DNA from: Lichenostomus cassidix
Taxonomy: Eukaryota; Chordata; Aves; Passeriformes; Meliphagidae
Length of the DNA stretch: 64,000 bases
Reading direction: 5' to 3'
NCBI GenBank assembly: GCA_008360975.2
Contig: CM039193.1
Coordinates: forward strand, 19,823,389 to 19,887,388
Both the position numbers and the translations under genes were made by a program. The number at the start of each line of letters is the position of its first letter. Within the stretch, counting starts at the first letter, position 1. The notes beneath the pieces are model-generated. The model was not told the DNA's origin. It saw nothing but the letters and a program-made list of their open reading frames with translations, and did not search any database. This document shows positions 45,893 through 57,500 of the stretch, piece after piece.

Positions 45893-47358
45893 ATCTACAT
45901 GTTCTAAAAGTATGAGGTTTTTTGAGTCTTTGGGAAACAGTGTATGTGGAAACATGTTTAAATTCCTACAAGTTGGTGAGATCAAAGCTAGAGCTGTGCT
46001 GTGTTGAATTTCCTGATGATATTTGCAGATAATATCTATTGCTGCTGGCTTGCTTTTTTGATTTTTTTCATGGTAGATTTTTTGGAATTGGGTGCTTTGA
46101 AGGGAAACAAGGAATTTGCTTGTGTATTTATCCAGCGTCCTGCTCAGTGAGGCTGCTGTGACACCAGCAGGGCTCCAGCACATGGGCTGCAGATGGATCT
46201 CACTGCCTGCACTTTAGGCAGCAGGTAGACTTTTGCTCCTGCCTGGAATGAGGGAGGGGAATGACTTCTAATGCTTTGATAATAGAGATCTCTCCTAACT
46301 TTCACAACAAATTCTCAGCTCCTTCTGTTTATGGCAAACTTCCACTCTGCATATCAGAGTCAGGAATGCAGTTAAAGGCAGTGCTCATTCTTAAATGCAC
46401 CAATAAAAACCACTTAAAAAGTGGAGAGTTTGTGAAACATATAGATGTGAAACAAATATGTGAAATACATTTGTCAGTGAAATTCTTCCTGGATTAATTG
46501 GCATGGCTGTTTAGGCTCCAGTCTAGTTTAGTACCCTGCCTACTGTCCATGTTGTTATTTATCTGCTCATTGTACCTCAGCATTTGGGCAGGGAGTCTGG
46601 GGAGCCCTCATGGAGAAAGAATGTCCCTGGGATGGTGCCCAGACGGGGGCATGGAGGGACCTGGCAGGGTGTCCTGTGGAGAGTGATGGGCAGCACTTGT
46701 CCTGTGTCTGGCTGCTTCTCCACTTTGGAACTAACCCCAGCGCAAAGTGAATAGGCCTGTGTTAAGTCCTGACTTTTGGGCGATGTGTTTTTTTTTTAAA
46801 CACACACATAGAGTAGAGAGGCAGACAAAGAACCCGTTCTGTCAGGTGATAGCTGTTACTTTTCTCGTGTGGCCATGGGAGAAATGACTTTTCACTCTGC
46901 AGTGGCAGTGAAGTTAATAATACATATATTTTTTACTGTGCATTGGAATGCAGGAGGGTTGCCCATCTTAGTAAGGCTCTGCACCTGCAACGAGGGACCA
47001 GCTCATACCTGAAAGCCAAAAACAGCCTCAGCCTGAGCTCTTTGGCATGGCTGAGCTTGCTGAGGTATAACCCTAAAGAATTCCTTGCTGCAGAACTGTT
47101 GCTACAGGACATACCTGGTGACTGCTGATGGCCCCCAGTTCAGCTCCAATCCTGGATCCTTGTGCTGCCAGGTGGGATCAGCTGCTGCAAGAGGGGATGC
47201 AGAGCTGCTTCCAGCAGACAGCAAGTGAATGAGGGAATCTTTCCAGTCTTGCTGATGGTTCAGAAGTTCCTTCAAAAGGCATCATTGTCCCTGAGAGCAG
47301 CCAGAGGGTTTCTGTGCAGAGGGGACAGGCTGCCAGACTTACTTCTTTGGGACACATA
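45893..47358. other. non-coding stretch
   Basis: No gene recognised. The 46500-47350 part is somewhat GC-richer but holds only short unrelated open frames. Confidence 0.45.
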
Positions 47359-47430
47359 TAGAATCCAAGAATCATGGAATCATCAAGGTTGGAAAAGACC
47401 TCTAAGATCATTGAGTCCAACCATCGGACT
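47359..47430 (-). repeat. CR1 LINE 3' tail
   Basis: Reverse complement of a CR1 terminus: AATCATGGAATCATCAAGGT, TGGAAAAGACCTCTAAGATC, ATTGAGTCCAACCATC. Short copy on the minus strand. Confidence 0.92.
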
Positions 47431-49726
47431 AGTCCTGACAAATCTTGGTTGTTGAATGAGAAAAGTTAAGATTTCAAGTGGTTTGCTTGAAAAGATTAAG
47501 AAAATTGATTGTAAAAAATATTTAGAAACCTGGTTATGATTAAACCCTGTTGGTATGGGATACATGAGCCAGAAAATCACCAAAACCTAGAATAGTGATC
47601 TAAAATATAGATTAAATCATTAGTTGCAAGTCTTTCTTGTGACATCGTTGCAGTTCTGTGCATTTCCAGTGAGTGAGACATCCTCGTGGGTTGGTCACAA
47701 AAATATCATTGCTTGTCCAGAAGAGATATTGGTTATGCATCTGTTGGGCAAGAAATAAATTTCATCTGAGGTATGTCACTAAATTATAAAATAGGTCAGG
47801 ACTTGCTTTTTTTCCTGCAAGGAAAGTATTTTTAGCTATAAAAACTACTTCTTTACTACTGAGAACCTGATGTTCAGATTCTATTAACAGCTCTCCTGCT
47901 ATCTCCACAATCATTCTACATCATTGTTGTTTGCCAAAAGGCTGAAGTTCAGGGAAGGTTATATTTGGATTTTCACTATTATCTTTCATTTTCTCATGCT
48001 TCATCTTTCTTCAAACATGCAACTCCTTTGGGATGAAAACTCTCATGTTTGTTTGTGATGCAGAAAGCTTGGGGAGAGATTGAAGGAGTAGTATTGCTTG
48101 TTTCCTTCTTTATCATTGCATTTTACTTGCTATTTCTCTATTAAATGGATTTATATAATATATGCCTTTCTTTACTGGCCTTTAAAACATCTTTAAATAT
48201 CCCCCTCTTGTGATTAGGTAGATATTCAGCCTGTTAAAAACTCCAAACAAAAAAAAATTGATTTTGTGTTGAGCCCTTTTTTTTTTATTTTTATTTCTTT
48301 TATACTCACATTATATTCCACCTTCATTTCTATCCTAAATTTGTGACTGAAAATACATATTTTCCTCTGGCCCCCTTCTGGCCATGCTTTTAATGTTCAT
48401 TTTCCCCTGCATGTTAGGGAAAGTTAGCTGTACTGAGTGGTTTATAATAGACTGGACAGAAATACGACTAGAAGTGTTTCTTCTTAACCAATCTTTTTAT
48501 TTCTAAACCTATACCAGTGAAGGAAAATTGGTCAAAATTTTTGTAGCAAGTTAGAGAGACAATCAAATATTAAAATTTAAGAATCTATTGGTTTTCTTTC
48601 TGTTCAGTGCATTTCTGATTGTCCTTTCCATGTTGGCTTCAGCAGTGTGCTTCAACAGGCAGCATTTTGGTGGTGTTGTCTTTCTGAACTAAAGCTGGCT
48701 TTGCTTAAAAAGGTGATTTCTCCTTTTATCCCTCCTCTATCCCCATGTAGATACCACAATAAATGTGTTTTGGTTATCACATTGACTTAAGCAGCTCTGG
48801 AAATCAGCCTTGCAGTGTCACCCTTTAGGACAAAGGTTCAACTTCTAGAAAGTTACTCCAGAAGCATCTTGTGCAGTAGTTTTTGTACATCTTTTCCAGC
48901 ATGCACCTGGGACACCAGGGCAGGATTTCACTGCATGGCTGTGCTCAGCTAGACAAAGCCCTGAGTGGTGCTCAGCTGTGTCCACACGTGGCTGGTTGGG
49001 GTTTCAGTTAGCAACAGATGATTTTTTTCTGATGCAGCACTGTTTTTTGGTTGGTCTGAACCCACTAATCCGGGCCTGTACTTATTCAAACCATTGAATA
49101 ACACCCAACATATGATTGAGCCACACAGTAAAAATGGCACTGAAATTAGAGGCAAGGCAGGATATGATTCCCACCAGTAACAAGAATGTTTAGCTAACGT
49201 GGCAAGTTTATTTCATCAAAGCCCTTCTTTGCACACAGTGCACCATTTATTGCTGTTTGCTGCTCAGCTTCCCACTCCCTACAGAGAAACTGTTAAAGGC
49301 TTCTGCAAGGTTTTCATGAGAGGTGTTTAGATCCTGGTGGGTGCCTAAAACCACTTCACTTTACATCAAACCACTCCTCAGTTGTTTGCTTTGACAGAAG
49401 AAGAGTTTGGGATTTATCATATGGTTTTCTTCACTTGCTGTAGTAAAGTCTTGTGGGTATTATAAACAGGGAGGAAGAGGTTTGTTCTGTGACTTATGTA
49501 TGCAAATTTCTTGGACTGGATCACCTAAATAATTTAGCTGATCCTGGAATTTTACCTGGGGAGAGAGCCATCTCACAGTGGTATCAGCTCAGCTGCCTTG
49601 CAAAAAAGTACTTTCTGCTCCTACTAAAATGGTTTAAATTGCTAAGGAATGAGTGGAAGCATGAAAAACCTGCCTTTTGCTGTGTTGGGGCAAGACAAGT
49701 TTTTGGCATGAAACCTCAGAATCTTT
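47431..49726. other. non-coding stretch
   Basis: No gene recognised. There are T-rich runs around 48271-48290. Open frames stay under 100 codons without known domains. Confidence 0.5.
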
Positions 49727-50135
49727 ATTTTCTGCAGCAGTGCAGAACCTGAAGGCAGCTCTCCCCTGCTGCGGGGAGAGGGCTGCCCTAGAACCGGAAC
49801 ACGCAGGATGGTCATTCCATGGCCACGAGCTGTGGGGCTGGTCAGACGCGGTCCTTGTAGAAGCGTCGCAGGTTTAGAAAGGCAGCTGTTTCGTTCCTGG
49901 TCTCCATGGTGTTTTTATTGAGGAAAACAGGGGAGGAGTGGGGAGACTGGGGAGGGGGAAGGGAAGGCGAGGGAGGGTACAGGTTCCATATGAGTCCAGA
50001 ACCAAAGAGGCCCGTTCCAGATGTTGCTGGGGTTTTTATCTCTAGGGATGGGAGGCGGTCCTGACTCACATCCAGTCAGAAGGGGTCAGGGGGGCGGGGT
50101 CAGGGACAGGAAGGACACACGTTACAACAATTTTC
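49727..50135 (-). mobile_element. solo LTR with 6-bp target duplication
   Basis: The LTR body is 49733-50129 (397 bp), plus strand TGCAGCAG to TTACAACA, so the element strand starts TGTTGTAACG and ends CTGCTGCA. Perfect ATTTTC copies flank it at 49727-49732 and 50130-50135. On the element strand there is a TATA-like GATAAAAAC (plus 50032-50040) and, about 115 bp later, a poly-A signal (plus 49914-49919). The LTR is GC- and CpG-rich compared with its surroundings. No internal sequence remains. The 6-bp duplication fits a class II (ERVK/alpha-beta-like) origin. Confidence 0.88.
49930..49977 (+). other. G-run island, predicted G-quadruplex
   Basis: Seven runs of three to five guanines occur within 48 bp, separated by short linkers. 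This satisfies the common four-run G-quadruplex rule several times over. It lies between the LTR promoter-like box and its poly-A signal, so the LTR transcript would be C-rich there. Confidence 0.7.
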
Positions 50136-53100
50136 CTCCAGTGACAAAATAGCAAAGAAATAAACCTGGAACGAACTCCAGAGCTGTATAGCAAAATATT
50201 TCCCAAAATCTTCAGGTGGATAGAGAATGAGTACAAAAAATGAGGAGTTTTTCACATTTTGGATTTGGTACATTATCTCTGTGTGTGTGATTCCATGACT
50301 GAACTTACAGAGGTGCTCAGAATTTCAGCATAAAAATGCAGGAGATTTTCCAGCAGTTAGTAGTTAGTAGTAGAGTTGGAATTTGTTTTCACATTAAGGA
50401 ACCATGTTGCTCTTCAATAGGAAATGTTTGATTTTCTGAACTAACCACAGACTTTGAAAGTTTTCTTATGCTCCTCCTTGTGTAAGGACAAAATGCAACC
50501 CCCTGAGTTTTTGGCCCTGATCTAGTTAAGCTGGGTAGAGAACCATGCACAAGCCTAAAGTTTTCTACTTCTGGTTTCCTTATTTTACCTGGAAAGCTAA
50601 CTCCAAGGTAAAGCTGGAACCTTTTAAAATACTGGATAGGCTACTGTCACCGAATCTGCAGAAAAAAATACAAAAACTCTCCAAAAACATTTTAATGTTA
50701 GAGAGTCAAGGCATTACTTTATTTTCTGGCCAGGATGTTCCACAGAAATCATTTCATCCACACATAGCCCAGGTGTGCAGAGAGAATCATTCCAGGATAC
50801 ATAGCTTTTACTCGACTTTTCAGATATTTTATACAGTAAAAATACATAGGAAAGCATTGGGTCAGTGTTCATTGGTCTAAAGTTGAGCAAACCCCAGTAT
50901 TCAGTTTCTCATTGGATCTGAATCTCCTCACCTCTGAAACTAATTAGATTCTTCATTCTTCAGTTTTTCTTATCAGTCTTTTTTCCGGGCCAGGATGTCT
51001 TCAGCCCTGCTGGAGGTGGTCTGGGGTAGCCGTTTGTGATATCCATCATGTCCTGTTGATAACCACAAGTTCCTGGTGGATGTTCTGTTAGTAGTCTTTA
51101 TCGATCTGGTTATCTTCGGGGTCACTCCTAATCTGTTGATATGCTGAGTCCACCAGACCTCATCTGGTAGAACAATGCCCTAAAATTCCTTTTCCGAGGA
51201 TAAAGACAAACAAAACCTTTGACTAAAGTTATACAAAATTTTTAACCTGATATATTTTCCAACACTACTATGCCCAGGAAAATTGGAGGTCTTTTGGAGA
51301 ATGGATGAGGAAAAGTGAAATCAGTGATTACACATTTCCCCAAAACTATCACTTTCTGCTATGACTTTATTTAGGTTACAAAAAGGTTCAGTACAGGATC
51401 CAGTTAATATTTTGGTTTGGATGGACCAAGGCTGTCTATACATATCACTTAATATGTAAGATTTTTCCAAATGCTGTTGAAATATGTTTTAAGAGTGAAA
51501 AAGAAAAGTACTGGCCAAGCTGTTGGGGAGACAGAAAGCAAAAAAACAAGACGGACTTTGGCAAGCCCTCCTGCATGCCTTCACACAAGAAAATGCACCT
51601 GCAATATCTACCAATACTGATCTGTTCAATATCACTCCTACAATTACTGCTTTGAAAGCTTTTCTTCCACTAAAGGCAAGCTCTTTCCTGCTGGGGAAGA
51701 GAGATCCAGTTTTAATACTGAACAACTTGTCAGCATACTTCATCACAACTTCGGGAAAAGTGTTATTTGGGACTGTAGCACAAATAGGACATGGAATGTC
51801 ATATATAGGGTAATATAAGGCAATGATATAGGGCAGTTGATAATATGCAGTGTGTTATTACTTGAAAGTAAGCACCCTCTATAAAAAAGCAATAATGATG
51901 GAAACAACATTGTCTTTTGGTACTTCATGGTTGTCTTTACAGGATTTGTGTTTGTTTGCAATGGTATGTGAATACTCTCCATTCCTGTGTACCAGTGGGG
52001 GCTGTGTCCTAGAGCTGCCTAACCCTTCTGCTTGGAATTAGCCAGATCTGTTCATAACAGATTACCAGCAATAGCTTTTAGGGAGGTGATTATCAATTCC
52101 AATTGTCTGCCTAGCGGCATTAGGTCTACCATTTCCACTCGCCTGGTCATTAAGCACATGTCAAACCCCAAGTAGCTGGTAATTTCTGCAATTAAGGCCA
52201 CCATTATTGTTTCCTTTACTTAAACGGGGAGCCCAAATTGCATGGTTAAATATAACCACTGGTTGTTCCCACACACACTTGGGGTCTGTGCTGCAGAATA
52301 GTGTTAATCCTATGAGAACACACTATTAATAAGATAACGGCAAGTTAGGGTTGCTACTGTGAGCTCAAACCTTGAAAGATCACACCCCCTTGAAGGCAGC
52401 TTGGAAAAATCTCAGAGAGGAATCAAAGGAATGGTGTGGAATCTTAAGGACAGATAAATACAAGTTTAAACCTGTGGCTTAAAATTATGTGCATGCTCAG
52501 GGATATAGAAATATGATTAAATAATTACATACAGACAGATTAAAGCCTTTATTTTCTCCCTGTTAATACTAAGAACTCAACATCTTATTTGAAAAACTGA
52601 AAAAGGATTCATTAATATGCTCTGTAGGGAATAATAAATGTTGAGGAAAAGCAGTACAGGATGCTGCTGAACAGAGAAGAGACGAAAACTGAGAATTTCT
52701 TGGTCAGTCCTTGAGGTTTTGGTCCAAAGTCCATTTCCTTCTTACAGAAGGAATTCCTACTGACTTTTTCAGTAGCCTGGATTTTATTTCAGGTTCTTAA
52801 ATCTTACATTTCTGTTAGTAAAAGATGCCCACAATTACAAAGGCGTTCATTTGAATTGGGCCAGTTCCTCTGTCCTGTTGCACAGGGAGTGAGAATTAAT
52901 GGGAATGGGGTAACTGATATTCCATGCCCACTTGCTGGAGTTGCTAGAAACTATTGATATTCAAATCAATATTCATTCACTGATTAGAATGAATATTAGT
53001 ATTTGCAGATGATCATTCACCTCAGAGACTAATAACTGTTAAATAACTTCCAAACCAAGTTTCAAACTTGTTTCACATCTCCAAGCACGGCAGTTGAATA

Positions 53101-54148
53101 CAATAAACAATTGCATGGATCTTGGAGCCAAGTGTTTGAGATGCAAAGACACAGAGGCTCCCAAAGTAAAACTTGGAAGTTGTTTCTCCTTTGCAGTGGT
53201 GCCCTTATTTTTATACACTAGGACTGGGGAGGAAAGTGGTATCACTGCCTCACTGCACTCTTTTCTGCTTGTTGGTTTAAGCCCAGCTGTAATGTTCTTT
53301 AAATGTTGGTTTCTGGATTTGATTGAATGTGCCTTTATTGAGAGAAGCAATGCTCTTACATGAATGTCACACAGTTGTTCTATTTATTTCCAGGGGAAAA
53401 CCTATTTGAGTCACTTAGAGAAATGTGTAAAAGCTACAGTGAGTTTAATTTAATCTGAGTGTGTGTTTAATCACCTTTAAGGCACTTAAGGGATTTTGTT
53501 GATTTATGTATTTATTAACCAGGGTACTTTTAGATCCTGATTCATGAATATACAACCCCTTTAAGCTAAGAGTAGTATTTTGGGTCTATTCTCACGGTTT
53601 TTAGCCAAATCTAGTATTTTCTGGAATAGGCCATACAGTCTATAGGAACTGCTGGAAGCCCCATACCCTGCAGAGTTAGAAAACCACCAGCCAGGGGAAA
53701 ATGTGACACAATGAAAAAGAGGAGGTGCAGTAAAGGGGAATATTTCATAATGGGATGATTGTCTAAGGAAGCTATAATTCATTATCTCAAAGGTCTTCTT
53801 CAACCAGAGTGATTATATGACTTTACTCTGTACAAACACTAGAGCTTCCTCTCCATAAGGAAAAAGCCCTAAAACCTTATTACATTCAAAATTTTGGACT
53901 CACATATTGGTCATGTCCGAACCAGGTGTGTAGTTCAGAGAGTTATTCCAACCCCATCACTTACAGGAGCTCTGAAGCAGAGGAAAGAGAGCTGAGTGTC
54001 CATGGAGATACCAACACCCTCACCTGCCCCTTGCACACAGTGTAGGTATTGGGGTTTGTGGGCTTGAGGTGTTCCTGCTGATATCCAGCTCTTCCAGTCC
54101 TATGCAGGTTTAACCAAATTTAGTTATTTTACCTATTAGCTTGATTTT
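50136..54148. other. non-coding stretch
   Basis: About 4 kb with no recognised gene. Open frames up to 111 codons have no known domain. The block 52035-52235 is rich in ATTA/TAAT and E-box-like motifs and could be a regulatory element, but this is only an impression. Confidence 0.45.
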
Positions 54149-54330
54149 ATCATAGAATCGTGGAATGGTTTGGAAGAACCTGAAAGCTCATGTCATTCCA
54201 CCCCCTGTCATGGGCAGGGACACCTTCCACTATCCCAGGTTATTCCAAGTCCCATCCAACCAGGCCTGGGACACTGTCAGATATCCAGAGGCAGCTACAT
54301 CTTCTTTGTGCAACTTGTGCCTTTCCTGGC
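54149..54330 (-). repeat. CR1 LINE 3' tail
   Basis: Reverse complement of CR1: TCATAGAATCGTGGAATGGT, GGCAGGGACACCTTCCACTA, TCCCAGGTTATTCCAAGTCC, ATCCAGAGGCAGCTACATCT. Overlapping open frames in all three plus-strand phases here are repeat-derived. Confidence 0.93.
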
Positions 54331-55244
54331 AACTTCCCCTGGTGCTCTGCAACCACCAGCAGTGCCAAGACCTGAAACAGGTTCTTGGACTCCAGCTTTA
54401 CAGAGATCTCACTGAAGGGTTTGTTCTCTGCCTGAGGTGGATGGCTGCTCCCATTGGAATGGAGATTTTCTTCCAGTGAATTCTGCAGGAACTGAGAAAA
54501 CTGTGCTTGTATAGAGGAGGGATAAATTGCAGTCCCCTCGGTTTGGTCTAACATACTCTTCAGAGCCAAGACCTTGTCTGAAGTGGTCAGATGAGATATT
54601 ATTCCTGTTGATAGGAGACTCCAGGCCCAGGAGTGCCTCCATGGGAGTGAACCAGGCTCTACCAAAGGATGGGCTGGGAAACACTCCCTTCCCTCTCAGT
54701 CACATGTCCCAGCTTCTCCCTGAGAGCCTTGTCACCTCTCTTTATCTGGGGGATGAATGCTGATAAAGCTGCTGTGTCAAGGAGAGCCACAGCAGGGAGG
54801 GAGTGGTGGGAGAGCCTCGGGCCTGACAAAGCCCAGGCATGGTGCCCACTCAGGCACTTGTTCGTGCACATAAACACTTGCTGTGTCAGGATACGAGAGA
54901 AGGGCAGCAGCTGAAATCCTAAATCAGAGGGGCTGTGTGACTCTGCTATTTATCATCTCCTAATTGACTGTTAATTTGCTGGTCTTTGGGTTCAAGCACA
55001 GCCCTAATTCATCACAGGCAGGCATGGCGATGTCGAGGCTGGGGAAGGTGCTCTGCACAGCACTTCAGTTCTCTTCTCATTAACTGCAGGACCTGAGGGA
55101 GCCTTCCATGCTGCTGTGGCAGTGAGGACAGGGCTGTGTGCAGCCTGTGGGACATTCAGGGCAGCTCTGAAGGGCAGGAGCAGTGGCTGCCAGCAGCTCC
55201 CCAGTGGTGGCTCCATGTGCTGGGACCTGCCCTGGCCCAGCGAA
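54331..55244. other. GC-richer non-coding stretch
   Basis: Many overlapping open frames on both strands reflect higher GC and few stops rather than coding. No domain recognised. Confidence 0.4.
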
Positions 55245-55336
55245 GAATGAGCAGCCTGGGAGGTCTGTCCCTGTCTGGGGCATGGGGGTTAGAGCTCAAT
55301 AATCTTCCTACTCAAACTATTCTGTTATTCTAAGAT
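55245..55336 (+). repeat. CR1 LINE 3' tail, diverged
   Basis: The plus strand carries GAGCAGCCTGGGAGGTCTGT, CCCTGTCTGGGGCATGGGGG, TTAGAGCTCAATAATCTTCC and TCAAACTATTCTGTTATTCT, matching the avian CR1 terminus in order. Confidence 0.8.
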
Positions 55337-55519
55337 TTCTGGTTGTACCAGGAATTAGGCACTAAAGCAGTCCCTAAGAACTACTGTGGAATATTTGGTC
55401 CTAGTAGAGTAATGGTGACTTTTCAAAATTCTTTACTCGTGCATAGAACCTATGCGCATGCATAGATTTTGTCACTTCATCCTTACTACATCATCCCAAA
55501 TTATAGGTTCTTAACCTAG

Positions 55520-55715
55520 AGGGTGCTGGGCACTGCCCAGGCTCCCCAGATAATGGGCACAGCCCCGAGGCTGCCAGAGCTCCAGAAGCGTTTGGACAAT
55601 GCTCTCAGGGATGCATAGGGTGGGATTGTTGGGTGTCTGTGCAGGGCCAGGGGTTGGGTTTGGTTATCCTTGTTGGTCCCTTCCAGCTCAGGTGATTCTT
55701 ACAGTTCTGTAATCT
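55520..55715 (+). repeat. CR1 LINE 3' tail
   Basis: Plus orientation: GGGCACTGCCCAGGCTCCCC, GCCAGAGCTCCAGAAGCGTT, TGGACAATGCTCTCAGGGAT, then TGGTCCCTTCCAGCTCAGGT and a TTCTGTAAT end. It belongs to a different CR1 subfamily from the ATCCCTGGAAGTGTCC-type copies. Confidence 0.88.
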
Positions 55716-57311
55716 CACAATCAAAATTATCTCTCCAACACATAACCTATTAAAAAAACCCAATTTAACCCCCCTCAAAGGCTGCCCTTCTCTTTGCAGA
55801 GCTGTTCCTCCTGTGATCTAACACAATCTCACAGGGCTCTCTGTGTCAACAGCTGCCTAAGGAACTGATAAGTGCAGTGATCAGCTCCACTGGGGAGATG
55901 GGTTCAGCACTTGCTGGTTGGGTTTACAGCCCCCCAGCCCTACAGGCGTTAATCCATGGGAACAATCCTATGGATTTACCAGGTGTGTAAAGCTACAAAC
56001 ACATGTAACTGTGAGGGTGTAAGCGCTGGTGGCAGGAAGCAGGGTTTATGTTGTACCTGAAATACTTGCAGCACTCGGTAAACTCTGTAAAATTGCTTTT
56101 AACGGCAATACATGTTTGGGTTTTGTTATAAAGCTATGTACTCCCTGTTCCACCTCAGTGCTGTGATCTGTACTGCTGTCCCCACAAAGCTGCCAGCACA
56201 CACACCACCGAAATTATCATTTACATTCTTGTTATCAAAATATTTTACAAAGAGCAGCAGCAGAAGGGAAATGCTTTACCCAGAGGAGTTGAGATGATGC
56301 AGGTTTTTTAACAGAGAGGCCTCATAGAGAGCTTGTGACATTTACACACTTTGTGACACTTCATATCCCCTTGTTATAGCACCTAGTTAAGGTTTTCCCT
56401 TTACGGTCTTTCAGACAGAGCACCTTGTTAATGTCAGGCCTCCGGCTCTCCAGGCCAGGCTTGGCTGCTGCTGTTCCAATGAGCCCTGCCTGCCAGGGAT
56501 AATGATTTTGGGGGCTGCCTTGAATTAAAAGTTAAGGGGCAACTTAGAGTAGTTAAGAGCGGGTTTTGTGCTCTGATAACAGAAAGTGCTTTATTGTTCA
56601 CACTGAAATTTGGCAGGATGCTCAAGTATTTATGACAACCTTGGGAACCAGGGTGTTGCTTGGCAAAACTGGTTCCTTGATTAACACTTGGATATTGCCT
56701 GCTGCACAACAGGAGCTTTTCACTGGGATTGCAATAAACTCATCTGTGTTGAGAGGTGACCTGCAAACCCCACACCTCCCTTTTCTCACTACTGAGTCTT
56801 TGATTTGGGGCAAACGACTCCAAGCCCAAATAGTGCAGCTCATTGCGGCGTTAAACACACTATCTCCACAATGGTATGGCGAAGACACTATTGCAAAAAT
56901 CCAGGGCTCTTAAGCTGCTAGTTTGTTATGATTTTACATGCTTGTGAGGCACAACAAATGTGCTTAACCAGCTATCATAGACAGGCATAGATAGGAACAG
57001 GCATCAGATGTAACTAACTGAGTTTAAAGGTGTGAGCACTTATTGGTTCTAATAATTGTTTTACAATTATGTAACTTGTTTTTCACCTCTAGTTTAGCTG
57101 AGTTATTTACAGAATGCTTTTCTAGTTAGCCAAAGTAACAGAAGTGAGCAAGGATTTTACAAGGGCAGCAAGGATCTCACTTTGCAAGGCCTTTCTGCTC
57201 TGCAACAGCTCATGCCTGTATTTGCATTTGGACTGGTTGAGCCCAAATACAAATGGCTGGATCAAAAGGGCTGTTGCTTATGGATCAGGAGAGACAGAGG
57301 CAAAATTACTT
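55716..57311. other. non-coding stretch
   Basis: No gene recognised. Opposed open frames at 56434-56913 (up to 115 codons) have no known domain. Confidence 0.45.
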
Positions 57312-57500
57312 CAGAGATTCCCACAATTGTGTGGGTTTGAAGGGACCTAACAAATCATCTCATTCCATCCCCTGCCATGAGCAGAGACACCTTCCACTAT
57401 CCCAGGTTGTTCCCAGCCCAGTCCAGCCTGGCCTTGGACATTCCCAGGGATCCAGGGGCAAGCCACAGCTTCTCTGGGCACCCTGTGTTGGTGCCTCAGT
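57312..57500 (-). repeat. CR1 LINE 3' tail
   Basis: Reverse complement of CR1: GGGTTTGAAGGGACCTAACA, CACCTTCCACTATCCCAGGT, CCAGCCTGGCCTTGGACATT, GATCCAGGGGCAAGCCACAG, TTCTCTGGGCACCCTGTG. Minus strand, 5'-truncated. Confidence 0.94.

Noticed and set aside
49842..50069. 75-codon minus-strand frame
   Set aside because: It lies inside the solo LTR and is C-rich low-complexity translation.
54165..54479. Overlapping frames of 61-104 codons
   Set aside because: They cover a CR1 copy and its flank, are open in all three phases and lack domains.
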